A stretch of 64,000 nucleotides of DNA from FEN-1219 sp964457725 (GTDB lineage Bacteria > Pseudomonadota > Gammaproteobacteria > Steroidobacterales > Rariloculaceae). Below are positions 8,571-17,720 of this stretch, in pieces. The stretch spans positions 1 through 64,000 of the forward strand of contig CAYWGQ010000001.1 of assembly GCA_964457725.1 (NCBI GenBank), given 5' to 3'. Below the pieces are notes generated by a model. It did not search any database. It was not told the DNA's origin and worked only from the letters and a program-made list of their open reading frames with translations. A program made the translations under genes and the position numbers. Each line of letters starts with the position of its first letter. Position 1 is the first letter of the stretch.

Positions 8571-8921
8571 TCAGGCGAGACGCCCGCGAAAGATGAAGAA
8601 CGCCGCGCCGAAGATGCAGAGCGCAGCCCACAGGTAATCGAGCTTCAGCGGCTCGCGCATGTAGAACACCGCGAACGGCACGAACACGGTCAGCGTGATG
8701 ATCTCCTGCAGGATCTTGAGCTGACCGAGCGTGAGCGTCGTGTAGCCGATGCGATTCGCCGGCACTTGGAGCAGATACTCGAACAGGGCGATGCCCCAGC
8801 TCGCGACCGCAGCTACGATCCACGGCCGCGCCGAAAGCTCCTTCAGATGCGCATACCACGCGAACGTCATGAAGACGTTGCTCATCGCGAGAAGCAGAAC
8901 CGTGAACCCGATCGCGCGCAT
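8571..8921 (-). CDS. DUF486 (DMT-superfamily) small membrane protein
   Basis: 116 residues with four transmembrane helices and the family-typical stretch NRIGYTTLTLGQLKILQEI, matching DUF486 (PF04342), a half-size member of the drug/metabolite transporter superfamily. The normal family length is about 110-115 residues. The start ATG at 8921 lies 4 bp after the symporter stop, so the two are probably co-transcribed. Function is not established; such proteins may act as dimers. Confidence 0.85.
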   Translation of the reverse strand: MRAIGFTVLLLAMSNVFMTFAWYAHLKELSARPWIVAAVASWGIALFEYLLQVPANRIGYTTLTLGQLKILQEIITLTVFVPFAVFYMREPLKLDYLWAALCIFGAAFFIFRGRLA

Positions 8922-8925
8922 CCGC

Positions 8926-10779
8926 TCAATGCTCCAGCGCGTGCCCGACCCGGGCGGCAGGACCGTAGCCCTCGGGCTCGCGGACACTGTCCACCATCGC
9001 CTGCGCGGCCCGGCTCGGGGCCGGGAAGAAGCGCGCGAGGCCGAGCGCGACGGCGAAGTTCAGCACCATGCCGACGACGCCGATGCCCTGCGGGTTCAAC
9101 CCCTGCTCGAGGATGCCGAACGTCCACGGCGGCATCCCGAAATAGACCGAGCCGATCACGTAGAACGCCGTGAAACCGAAGCCTGCGATCATGCCTGCGA
9201 CGGCCGGCACCATGCCGACCCGTTTCGCGAAGATGCCGAGCACGAGCGCCGGGAAGAGACCGGAAGCCGCGAAGCCGAACGCGAGCGCGATCACCTGGCT
9301 CACGAAACCGGGCGGATAGATGCCGAAGAGACCCGCGATCACGACCGCGACGCCGATCACCGTGCGGCCGACGATCAGCCGCTGACGCTCCGTCGCGGAC
9401 GGTTTCAGCAGGCGATAGTAGATGTCGTGCGCGACGGAAGAGGAAATGACGACCAGGAGCCCGCTAGCGGTCGATAGCGCGGCCGCGAGGCCGCCCGCCG
9501 CAATGAGCGCGATGATCCACGACGCGAGCTCGGCCATCTCGGGCGTCGCGAGCACGATGATGTCCTGGTCCGGGCCCGAGAGCCCCATGCCGCGCAGCAC
9601 GCCGCGCCCGTCCGTCCCCTCCGCGCCGTTCGTCTCGAGGAAGCGCCGGTGCTCGCTCTGGATCCGCCCGAGCTCGGCCGCGCTCAACGGGCCGTTGCGG
9701 AAGATCTCGTTGTCCTCGCCCGCGGAGTAGCGGACCCGGCCGTCGCCGTCGTCGAGCCAGACGATCAGGCCCGTGCGCTCCCAGCTCCGGTACCAGCCGG
9801 GCAGCGTCTCCTCCGTCTGACCCTGCAGGCTTTCTATCAGGAAGTAGCGCGCGAATGCGGCCGTCGCCGGCGCCGTCAGATACAGAATCGAGATGAAAAA
9901 CAGCGCCCACATCGCGCTCCAGCGCGCCGCGCGGACGCTCGGCACCGTATAGAAGCGCACGATCACGTGCGGCAGCCCTGCGGTACCGGCCATCATCGCG
10001 AGCGCGACGAAGAACACGTTCACCTTGTCCCAGCCGCCGACGAACGCCTCGGTGTAGGCCGCGAAGCCGAGGTCCGCGTGGATCTGGTCCAAGCGTTCGA
10101 GCAGATACGCGACCTGTTCGCCGGCGTACTCCGGCTCGAGCGCCGCGCCCATCGCGAGCGACGGCATCGGCACGCCCGTCAGCTTGATCGCGATCGCGAT
10201 CGCGACCGTCAGATATGCGGTGATCAGCACCCAGTACTGCGCGACCTGCGTCCACGTGATGCTCTTCATCCCGCCGAGCGTCGCGTACACGAACACGATC
10301 GCCATGCCGATGAAGACGCCGAGGTTGATGTCGACCTCGAGGAAGCGGCTGAAGACGACGCCGACGCCGCGCATCTGGCCGGCGACGTAGACGAAGCTGA
10401 CGAACAGCGTGCAGAAGACCGCGACCGAACGCGCGACGCTCGACTCGTAACGGTCGCCGACGAAGTCGGGCACCGTGAAGTGCCCGAATTTGCGCAGATA
10501 CGGCGCGAGCAGCAGCGCGAGCAGCACGTAGCCGCCGGTCCACCCCATCAGGTACACGGTGCCGGCGTAGCCCATGAAGGAGATGACGCCGGCCATCGAG
10601 ATGAACGACGACGCGCTCATCCAGTCGGCCGCCGTGGCCATCCCGTTCGCCGCCGCCGGGACGCCGCGCCCCGCGACGTAGAACCCGCGCGTATCGCGGA
10701 CGCGCGACCACCAGGCGATCACGAGATAGAGGGCGAACGTGAGCCCGACGAAGACCAGAGTCCAGCCGCGGGTATCCAT
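8926..10779 (-). CDS. sodium:solute symporter (VC_2705-like, DUF4212-associated)
   Basis: 617-residue SSS-family permease with about 13 transmembrane helices that would co-transport a small carboxylate with sodium. The early motif ADWMSASSFISMAG and the IALAFGFAASGLFPALVLGIF segment are typical of the acetate/carboxylate branch. A soluble loop of about 90 residues sits between helices at roughly residues 325-415. The DUF4212 small subunit is encoded 16 bp upstream, the standard two-gene arrangement. Substrate is inferred only as a short-chain carboxylate. Confidence 0.9.
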   Translation of the reverse strand: MDTRGWTLVFVGLTFALYLVIAWWSRVRDTRGFYVAGRGVPAAANGMATAADWMSASSFISMAGVISFMGYAGTVYLMGWTGGYVLLALLLAPYLRKFGHFTVPDFVGDRYESSVARSVAVFCTLFVSFVYVAGQMRGVGVVFSRFLEVDINLGVFIGMAIVFVYATLGGMKSITWTQVAQYWVLITAYLTVAIAIAIKLTGVPMPSLAMGAALEPEYAGEQVAYLLERLDQIHADLGFAAYTEAFVGGWDKVNVFFVALAMMAGTAGLPHVIVRFYTVPSVRAARWSAMWALFFISILYLTAPATAAFARYFLIESLQGQTEETLPGWYRSWERTGLIVWLDDGDGRVRYSAGEDNEIFRNGPLSAAELGRIQSEHRRFLETNGAEGTDGRGVLRGMGLSGPDQDIIVLATPEMAELASWIIALIAAGGLAAALSTASGLLVVISSSVAHDIYYRLLKPSATERQRLIVGRTVIGVAVVIAGLFGIYPPGFVSQVIALAFGFAASGLFPALVLGIFAKRVGMVPAVAGMIAGFGFTAFYVIGSVYFGMPPWTFGILEQGLNPQGIGVVGMVLNFAVALGLARFFPAPSRAAQAMVDSVREPEGYGPAARVGHALEH

Positions 10780-10795
10780 CAGCCGCCTGCCGCCG

Positions 10796-11131
10796 TCAAC
10801 GATGCTGACGTCGAGGCGCCGCGAGGGCTTCGAGCTCCTCGTGGTGGCGCCGATCGAGCCGGTTCATCGCGATGCAGTAGACGAGGATGCAGAGCACGAA
10901 AATCGCGATGCTGCCCTGCTGCGCGAACCAGAAGCCGAGCGGGAAGCCGGTGAACGGCAGCCGGTACTGATTCAGCCATTCGACTAGCAGGATGCCGCAG
11001 CCGAACGACGCGATCGCCCAGACGGCGAGCAGCGAGGCCATGACTTTCAAGTTCGAGCGCCAGTAGCGCTCGAGCGCCGCGCGCACGCGCGGGTCGTCGG
11101 CGGCCGGCTTCCCCCCCTGCTCTTCGCTCAT
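10796..11131 (-). CDS. DUF4212 small subunit of sodium:solute symporter
   Basis: 111 residues, two transmembrane helices, with the family-typical YWRSNLKVMASLLAVW start and the LPFTGFPLGFWFAQQGSI segment between helices. DUF4212 proteins are encoded immediately before SSS permeases of the VC_2705 type, as here. They are thought to be an accessory subunit. The 75 bp upstream (11132-11206) holds the promoter region and no gene. Confidence 0.9.
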   Translation of the reverse strand: MSEEQGGKPAADDPRVRAALERYWRSNLKVMASLLAVWAIASFGCGILLVEWLNQYRLPFTGFPLGFWFAQQGSIAIFVLCILVYCIAMNRLDRRHHEELEALAAPRRQHR

Positions 11132-11206
11132 AGCAACGCTCTCGGGCGCGCCAATAGTAGCCGATTCGCTAGCGGTTGTTCGCCTGCCGCGGCGCGCCGA
11201 ATGCCG

Positions 11207-13123
11207 TCAGAGCAGCAGCGTGCTCAGGGCCGGGAACGCCATCAGCACGATCGTCACGGCGGTCGTGATCATCACGAACGGGAATGCGCCGGCGAAGATC
11301 GCGCCGAGGCTCAAGGTCGGATCGTCCAGGCTCGACTTCACCACGAACACCGACAGGCCGAACGGCGGAGTCAGCAGTCCGATCTCGACGCCGATCACGG
11401 TCACGATCCCGAACCAGACGAGATCGCCGCCGAGCCCTGTCACGACCGGCAACGCGAGCGGCAGCAGGATCAGCAGGATCGACGTCGAGTCGAGCACCAT
11501 GCCGAGCACGATCAGGAGCAGCAGGTACGCCGCGAGGAAGCCGCCCATCCCGAGCCCGGTCCCGCCGAGGAAAGCCGCCATGTCCTGCGGCAGCTCGGTC
11601 AGCGTCAACATCCGGCTGAACGTGCTCGCCGCGATGATCAGGAACAGGATCGTCACGGACACCTGCCCGGTGTCACGCATGACCTGCCAGAGCTCGTTCC
11701 AGCCGAGCCGGCGCCTGACGAGCGCGATCACCATCGCGGCGAAGGCGCCGGCCGCGCCGGCCTCGGTCGGCGTGAAAACGCCGCCGTAGATGCCGCCCAG
11801 CACGAGCACGATCAGCCCGAGCACGGGGAACATGCCGAGCAGCACACGGGCGCTCCCGCCGGCGTCGGCCGCCGCGGCCGCGGCCGCGGCCGCCTTCACC
11901 GGCCTGCCGACGAACCCCGGCGCGAGCCGGGCCATCAGCATGACGCCGATCGCGAACGCGACGGCGAGCAGGATGCCGGGCACCACGGCGGCGATGAACA
12001 GATTGCCGATCGACACCTCGGCGATCACGCCGTAGATGATCAAGAGCAGGCTCGGCGGGATCAGCATCCCGAGCACCGAGGAGCCCGCGGTCAGGCCGAC
12101 CGCGAACCGGGCCGTGTACCCCTGGCGGACCATCTCGGGCACGGCGATCTTCGTAAAGATTGCGGCCGACGCGATCGAGATGCCGGTGATCGCCGCGAAC
12201 ACGGCGTTCGCCGCGACCGTGGCGACCCCGAGACCGCCGTGTATCCAGCCGAACAGCCGCTGCGCGGCGCGGAACGCGTCCCGCCCGATCTCGGACACGT
12301 TCACGAACAACCCCATCAGCACGAACAGCGGCACGGTCGCGAACACGTACTCGGACACGGTCCCTTCGGCCGCGAGCGCGAGCGTGCGCGTCGCGATGCC
12401 GAGATCCGCCTTGACGAGCGCGAGCCCGACGAACCCCGTGAAGAGGAGCGCGATCGCGATCGGCATGCCGAGCCCGATCATCGCGAGCGTCAGCAGGATC
12501 ATCGCGACGCCGATCGTGCGCTCCGACGGCTCGCCGAGCGCGAGCCCGGCGATCACGACCGCGATCGCGGCGACCGCGGCGAACGCCCACGCGCCGTGCG
12601 GCCCCGGTGCACGCGCGGCCGCGAGCACCTTCGCGCCGAGCTGCCGCAGGAACTCGAGCGCCGCGACCGCGGAGCCGACGAAGAGCAGCAGCTTCATCGG
12701 CCACACCGGCACCTTGAACAAGTTCTCGACGCCGGCGAACTCGCGCGTCGCGATCGAGCGGACGAGGTCGGGCCAGCTGCCGAACGCGATCAGCGCGAAG
12801 AGCGCGGCGCCGACCGCCGCGAGAAACACGTGCCAACGATCCGCGAGCGCAGGCGCGCGCTCCTCGATCCGGCCGATCAGCATCTCGGCCCGCGTCAGGT
12901 TCCGGCGGCAGACCGCGTTCGCGACCATCAGGAACACGCATGCGACGAGCGACAGCGAGACCATTTCCGGCACGCCGCGGATCGGCCGGTCGAAGACCGT
13001 GCGGCCGACGATGTCCCCGCAGATCAGAAACATCAGCGCGAACACCCAGACGACGCCCGCGTGGCTCATCCAGCGGACGAAGGTCACGAACGCGTGGCCC
13101 GGTCGGGTCGACGGCGGCAGCAT
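11207..13123 (-). CDS. TRAP transporter fused permease (DctQ-DctM)
   Basis: 638 residues. The small DctQ-like subunit (about residues 1-190, four helices) is fused to the large DctM permease (about residues 200-638, with the GLLTPPFGLSVFVVKS motif near the end). Together with the periplasmic binding protein it imports an organic acid using a sodium gradient. A run of nine alanines near residue 415 is encoded by GGCCGC repeats (about 11869-11892) and sits in a loop between DctM helices; this may vary between strains. The gene follows the binding-protein gene by 54 bp. Confidence 0.92.
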   Translation of the reverse strand: MLPPSTRPGHAFVTFVRWMSHAGVVWVFALMFLICGDIVGRTVFDRPIRGVPEMVSLSLVACVFLMVANAVCRRNLTRAEMLIGRIEERAPALADRWHVFLAAVGAALFALIAFGSWPDLVRSIATREFAGVENLFKVPVWPMKLLLFVGSAVAALEFLRQLGAKVLAAARAPGPHGAWAFAAVAAIAVVIAGLALGEPSERTIGVAMILLTLAMIGLGMPIAIALLFTGFVGLALVKADLGIATRTLALAAEGTVSEYVFATVPLFVLMGLFVNVSEIGRDAFRAAQRLFGWIHGGLGVATVAANAVFAAITGISIASAAIFTKIAVPEMVRQGYTARFAVGLTAGSSVLGMLIPPSLLLIIYGVIAEVSIGNLFIAAVVPGILLAVAFAIGVMLMARLAPGFVGRPVKAAAAAAAAADAGGSARVLLGMFPVLGLIVLVLGGIYGGVFTPTEAGAAGAFAAMVIALVRRRLGWNELWQVMRDTGQVSVTILFLIIAASTFSRMLTLTELPQDMAAFLGGTGLGMGGFLAAYLLLLIVLGMVLDSTSILLILLPLALPVVTGLGGDLVWFGIVTVIGVEIGLLTPPFGLSVFVVKSSLDDPTLSLGAIFAGAFPFVMITTAVTIVLMAFPALSTLLL

Positions 13124-13177
13124 CCAGCGGCCTCGAGCGCTTCGGCTAGCGCCGCGCGGGTGACGACGGGCGCGTCG

Positions 13178-14260
13178 TCATCCGGCCTCGTCCCAGTCGC
13201 GCATCGGCTCGGCGCCGCGGTCGCGGATCGCGCGCATATACGCCCGCACCGCCTCGCGCGCTGGAATTCCGCGAGCCTCCGTCGCTTCCGCCCACCGCTG
13301 GGCGATGTTCGGCAGCCCCGCGAGCCACTTCTGCTTCTCCTCGAGCGGTAAGGTCGAGATGATCGCCCCCTCCCGCTCGAGCGCCTCGAGCCCGCGCTCG
13401 TAGCGGGCGATGACCTCGGCCGCGACGCCTTCGCTGTATTCGCTACCGAGCTCTTCGAGGATGCCCCGCACGTCCTCCGGCAGACGATTCCAGGTGTCGA
13501 GGTTGATCGACATCGCGCCGGTGACCTGAGCCCCGATGCCGACGAGCGTCACGTACGGCGCCACCTCTTGAATTCGGTACGGCAGCGCGCCGGTCAGGAT
13601 CGTCAGCACGCCGTCGGCGACGCCGGTCTGGATCTGCGTGTAGTACGTCGTGAGCCCGCCGTCGACCGGCACCGCACCGGTGCCCTCGAGCCACGCGGCC
13701 GACGGGCCGGGCGCGAGTATCTTCCGGCCGCGCAGGTCGTCCACGCTATCCACCGGGAAATTCGTCATCAGGTGATAGGTGTCGATCGCGCTCGCGCCGA
13801 GGAAACGCTGGTTCTGCTCCGTCCACGCGTCGCGGAAGGCAGGCACCGTCTCGTGCAGCTCGTTCATGACCTGATAGAGCATGCGCGTGTCGTCGGTCGA
13901 GAACGGCGTGTAGTAAGTGAGGTTCTGCAGCGGCATCTTCGACAGCTCCCAGAGCGTGCCGACCCAGCCGATGTCCGCGAGCCCGATCTCGACCGCCTCG
14001 AGCGTGTTGCCGTACTTGTAGAGCGAGCCGCCGTACGCCTCGACCCAGCGCACGCGATGGGGGCTGCCCGCTTGCGCGAGCCGGCGATTCGTCTCGGGCA
14101 CGACCAACGTGTGCATGACGCCGACCCACGGCAACGTCGTCGCGTGGCTCGAGGCAATCGTCAGCTTGATCTCGTTCGGATCCGCAGCGAGCGGCGTGCC
14201 GAGCGGCACGGCCGCGAGCGCGGCGCCGAGCGCGATCGCCGGGAGCGTCCGGATCCCCAT
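13178..14260 (-). CDS. TRAP transporter substrate-binding protein DctP family
   Basis: 360 residues with a signal peptide (about residues 1-26). Periplasmic receptor of the TRAP system: it captures a carboxylate and delivers it to the fused permease downstream. The IKLTIASSHATTLPW beginning, the YGGSLYKYGNTLEAVEIGLADIGW segment and the arginine in the GRKILAPGP region fit DctP folds. The ATG at 14260 is preceded by AGAGAAG. It is the promoter-proximal gene of the TRAP operon and is divergent from the glutathionyl-hydroquinone reductase. Confidence 0.92.
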   Translation of the reverse strand: MGIRTLPAIALGAALAAVPLGTPLAADPNEIKLTIASSHATTLPWVGVMHTLVVPETNRRLAQAGSPHRVRWVEAYGGSLYKYGNTLEAVEIGLADIGWVGTLWELSKMPLQNLTYYTPFSTDDTRMLYQVMNELHETVPAFRDAWTEQNQRFLGASAIDTYHLMTNFPVDSVDDLRGRKILAPGPSAAWLEGTGAVPVDGGLTTYYTQIQTGVADGVLTILTGALPYRIQEVAPYVTLVGIGAQVTGAMSINLDTWNRLPEDVRGILEELGSEYSEGVAAEVIARYERGLEALEREGAIISTLPLEEKQKWLAGLPNIAQRWAEATEARGIPAREAVRAYMRAIRDRGAEPMRDWDEAG

Positions 14261-14409
14261 CGTCTTCTCTTGTTTTCCGGCCCTCGTCGCGCGCTTACGG
14301 TAGCACAGGTGGCGGTCGTTCGGACGCGCGCGGCGGCCCGACGTGCGTCGCAGCGGATCCGCGCGCGGGCGTTCGTCGGCCGGGCGGGAGCCCGTGGTAA
14401 GGTTGGGCC

Positions 14410-15390
14410 ATGGGTGCACTGATCGACGGCAAGTGGCACGACGTCTGGTACGACACGGAGGCCACGCGAGGGCGGTTCGTCCGGAGCGAATCGCAGTTCC
14501 GCAACTGGATCACGGCGGACGGCAGCCCGGGGCCGAGCGGCCGCGGCGGCTTCAAGGCGGAGCCGGATCGCTATCACCTCTACGTGTCGTTCGCCTGCCC
14601 GTGGGCGCACCGCGTGCTGATCTACCGCAAGCTGAAGGGCCTCGAGGAGCTGCTGCCGCTCTCGGCGGTGAACCTGTACATGGGCTCGGAGGGCTGGACG
14701 TTCGATCCCGGCCCGGGCGTGATTCCCGACAGCGTGAACGGCGCGACGCGGCTCTATCAGATCTACACGATCGCGGATCCGAAGTACTCCGGCCGCGCGA
14801 CCGTGCCGGTCCTCTGGGACAAGCGCGAGCGGACGATCGTCTCGAACGAGTCGTCCGAGATTATCCGCATGCTGAACAGCGCGTTCGACGGCGTCGGCGG
14901 CAACGACCTCGACTTCTACCCGGAGGAGCTTCGCGACGAGATCGACGAGCTGAACGCGTACATCTATCCGAACCTGAACAACGGCGTGTACCGCGCGGGC
15001 TTCGCGACGACGCAGGAAGCGTACGAGGAGGCGGCGAACGACGTGTTCAAGGCGCTCGATTTCCTCGAGGAGCGGCTGTCGACCCGGCGATATCTGACGG
15101 GGCCGCGCGTGACGGAAGCCGACTGGCGGGTGTTCACGACGCTCGTGCGCTTCGATCCGGTGTACTTCGGCCACTTCAAGTGCAACCGCCGGCGCATCGT
15201 CGACTACCCGAACCTGTGGGGCTACGTGCGGGATCTGTATCAGACGCCCGGCGTCGCGGAGACCGTGAATCCGCAGTATTACAAGTTGCACTACTACGGT
15301 AGCCACAAGACGATCAACCCGTACCTGATCGTCCCGATCGGCCCCGACATCGACTACTCGGCCCCGCACGACCGCGCCCGCCTCGGCTGA
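14410..15390 (+). CDS. glutathionyl-hydroquinone reductase (Xi-class GST)
   Basis: 326 residues, the usual length of the YqjG/ECM4 family. These cytoplasmic enzymes use glutathione to reduce glutathionyl-hydroquinones formed when quinones are detoxified. The catalytic cysteine is Cys63 in FACPWAHR. Downstream the LYQIYTIADPKYSGRATVPVLWD and NESSEIIRMLNSAF segments are family hallmarks, followed by the all-alpha GST C-terminal domain. The ATG at 14410 lies 6 bp after an extended -10 box (TGGTAAGGT), so the transcript may be leaderless. Confidence 0.93.
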   Translation: MGALIDGKWHDVWYDTEATRGRFVRSESQFRNWITADGSPGPSGRGGFKAEPDRYHLYVSFACPWAHRVLIYRKLKGLEELLPLSAVNLYMGSEGWTFDPGPGVIPDSVNGATRLYQIYTIADPKYSGRATVPVLWDKRERTIVSNESSEIIRMLNSAFDGVGGNDLDFYPEELRDEIDELNAYIYPNLNNGVYRAGFATTQEAYEEAANDVFKALDFLEERLSTRRYLTGPRVTEADWRVFTTLVRFDPVYFGHFKCNRRRIVDYPNLWGYVRDLYQTPGVAETVNPQYYKLHYYGSHKTINPYLIVPIGPDIDYSAPHDRARLG

Positions 15391-15481
15391 GCTCGGCGAT
15401 CGCAGGCGCCTCGGAGCGTTCGAGGGCTCCTGGCATGTGAGTTGCATTTCGCTCCGACCACTGCAACGGAGCGGCAAAGTC

Positions 15482-16060
15482 ATGGCAAAGGAGTTGGTCG
15501 GAAAGCGCATCGCGATTCTCGCGACCGACGGCGTCGAGCAGGTCGAGCTCACGGAGCCGCGCGACGCGCTGCAAGCCGCTGGTGCGGAAGTCGATCTCGT
15601 GTCGATTCGCCCCGGCGAGATTCAAGGGATGAACCATATCGACAAGGGCGACCGGTTCCCGGTCGACGAGGTGGTGGCCGAGGCGGACGTCTCCGATTAC
15701 GACGGCTTGCTCCTCCCGGGCGGGGTCGTCAATCCCGACGCGCTGCGCCTGAACGAGGACGCGGTGCGATTCGTGAAGGAGTTCGCCGCGAGCGGCAAGC
15801 CGATCGCGGCGATCTGTCACGCGCCGTGGACCCTCGTCGAGGCGGACGTGGTCCGCGGCAAGACGCTGACGTCCTGGCCGAGCTTGAAGACGGACATCGA
15901 GAACGCCGGCGGCCGGTGGATCGACGCCGAGGTGCACGTCGACCAGGGACTCGTCACGAGCCGCAAGCCCGCCGACTTGCCCGCGTTCTGCGCCAAAGCG
16001 ATCGAGGAGTTCGCCGAAGGCAGGCATGAGCCGGGACGCGCGGCCGCCGGATCGCGGTAA
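15482..16060 (+). CDS. DJ-1/PfpI family protein
   Basis: 192 residues of the type-1 glutamine-amidotransferase-like PfpI/YhbO group, linked to protein or glyoxal deglycation and stress. The nucleophile is Cys112 in AICHAPW with His113 beside it, and the Glu of the N-terminal GVEQVELTEP loop is present. The ATG at 15482 (MAKELVGKRIAIL) is the normal family start and has GGAG upstream; an in-frame ATG 45 bp earlier is less likely. The C-terminal tail is Arg/Gly-rich. Convergent with the MFS gene. Confidence 0.9.
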   Translation: MAKELVGKRIAILATDGVEQVELTEPRDALQAAGAEVDLVSIRPGEIQGMNHIDKGDRFPVDEVVAEADVSDYDGLLLPGGVVNPDALRLNEDAVRFVKEFAASGKPIAAICHAPWTLVEADVVRGKTLTSWPSLKTDIENAGGRWIDAEVHVDQGLVTSRKPADLPAFCAKAIEEFAEGRHEPGRAAAGSR

Positions 16061-16132
16061 GGACGCGCTCGCGCGCCGCCGTGTCGCCGCGAAGGTTCCG
16101 GCTGCGCGAGGCGGCGGCCGGGCGGCGGTGCA

Positions 16133-17395
16133 TCAGGCGCTCTGCGGCTCCTCGATCGCCTGGATCTGCGGCTCGGCGCCGGCCTTGTAGCGGTACGGCG
16201 GCAGGAACGCGACCAGCGCCGCGCAGGTCGCGAGGATGCCCGCCGCGATCAGCAGGCCCGTCTCGTAGTTGCCGAACGTCTGGCGGCTCAGGGACAGACC
16301 GTAGATGCCGAGCCCGGAGCCGAGATAGAACACGCCGAAGATCACGCCGTACACGCGCCCGTAGGAGACGTTACCGAAGTACCGCTTGATCAGGAACGCG
16401 AGCACGTCGAACTCGGCTCCGAGCAGGAGCCCGAGCAGGATCGCGCTGACGACGCCCGCGTCGGGGTAGAGCGCGTAGAGGACGCACGCGAGCGCGCCGC
16501 CGATCGACACCATCATCATCACGAACGGCGCGAACAGGTGGTCGATGACGAAGCCGACGAACACGCGCGCGAACAGCAGCGCGAAGCCGAACGTCGATGC
16601 GACGAGCGCGGCATCCGTCGCCGACCAGCCGGCCTCGATCAAGAGCGGCACCTGCTGCGTCACGAGGCTGGTCGCGGTCACGCCGAGCAGAAAGAACGCA
16701 ACGATCAGAATGTAGAACGCGGGATCGCGGCGCGCCTCGTTGAACGGCACACCGAAGGCCTTCTGCGCGTCGCGCTGTTTCGCGAACGCGTCCGTCTTGG
16801 ACGGCTCGCGCAGGCAGAAGTAGACGGTCGGCCACGTGATGAAGAGCACGCACGCGCCGAGCCCGAGGAACGCGGTGCGCCAGTCGTACGCGGCGATCAG
16901 CGCCGTGATGATCAGCGGCACGATCGTGCTGCCGACGCCGATGCCGGCGTTCGCGCAGCCGAGCGCGAGACCGAGGCGGCGGTCGAACCAGCGGCTGACG
17001 GCGGTCAGGTACCCCAGCGGCCACAGCCCGATGCTGAGCAGCGGAATCAGCGCCCAGAGCGCGTAGAACGCGAGCAGGTTGTTCTGCTGGAAGTAGAACG
17101 CCGCGAGCCCGAGCGCGAACAGCGGGATCGACGTCAGCACGACACGCCTGGGACCGAACCGGTCCACGAGGTAGCCCTGCAGCGGCGACACCAGCACGAT
17201 CATGTAGGAGACGATCGTGACGGCGAGCGATACCTGCACGCGCGACCAGCCGAATTCCGCCTCGATCGGCGGAATGAACGGGCTGATCGCGAGCACCGCG
17301 ATCACGCTCGGCCCGAATGCGAGCCCGACGATCGAGCCGAACGTCGTCAGTATCCCGGAGACCGTGGCCTCCGAGGCTCCGTTCTTCGACTGCAT
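16133..17395 (-). CDS. MFS transporter (OFA/MCT-like)
   Basis: 420 residues with 12 transmembrane helices. The loop motif DRFGPRRVVL between helices 2 and 3 is the MFS signature, and the overall pattern (GVGSTIVPL, LGLLLGAEFDVLAFLIKRYFG) is that of the oxalate/formate and monocarboxylate branch. Substrate is probably a carboxylate, by family only. The ATG at 17395 gives a short cytoplasmic leader. The 325 bp upstream (17396-17720) hold no gene apart from the promoter of the next, divergent gene. Confidence 0.88.
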   Translation of the reverse strand: MQSKNGASEATVSGILTTFGSIVGLAFGPSVIAVLAISPFIPPIEAEFGWSRVQVSLAVTIVSYMIVLVSPLQGYLVDRFGPRRVVLTSIPLFALGLAAFYFQQNNLLAFYALWALIPLLSIGLWPLGYLTAVSRWFDRRLGLALGCANAGIGVGSTIVPLIITALIAAYDWRTAFLGLGACVLFITWPTVYFCLREPSKTDAFAKQRDAQKAFGVPFNEARRDPAFYILIVAFFLLGVTATSLVTQQVPLLIEAGWSATDAALVASTFGFALLFARVFVGFVIDHLFAPFVMMMVSIGGALACVLYALYPDAGVVSAILLGLLLGAEFDVLAFLIKRYFGNVSYGRVYGVIFGVFYLGSGLGIYGLSLSRQTFGNYETGLLIAAGILATCAALVAFLPPYRYKAGAEPQIQAIEEPQSA

Positions 17396-17607
17396 GCTGC
17401 GCCCCCCGACGCTGCCGTTGGTCGTGTACCGCCGCCCGGCGCCCGGCTACCGGACGGCGCCGGCGCGTCGCCGGCCCCCTCGCGCGTTGGTTCCGCGTTT
17501 GCCGCGCCCCGTGGAGGGTAGCGGAAAAGGTGCTTCCCCGTCTCCCCTTTCGCGCAGCGCGGAACCGGCACCCCGCCGACTCCGCCCGCCGCACCGGCGA
17601 ACCGACG

Positions 17608-17636
17608 TTTACAACCGCCGAAGGGGTGGCCACAAT
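17608..17636 (+). promoter_or_regulatory. sigma70-type promoter of the metallo-hydrolase gene
   Basis: TTTACA (17608-17613) and CACAAT (17631-17636) are separated by exactly 17 bp. The expected start is about 78 nt before the GTG start codon. This is the only good promoter in the 325-bp gap between the MFS and the metallo-hydrolase genes. Confidence 0.5.
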
Positions 17637-17720
17637 TCGGGCACTCGCGGGCACTCGACGGCCCGCCATCGGCCAGCGTTCATCCGGCCGCCTCGGAGGC
17701 GGAGCGTGGGGAGAAAAAGC

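Noticed and set aside
11201..13351. Plus-strand open frame of 716 codons, His/Arg/Asp-rich
   Set aside because: Antisense to the fused TRAP permease; low-complexity composition.
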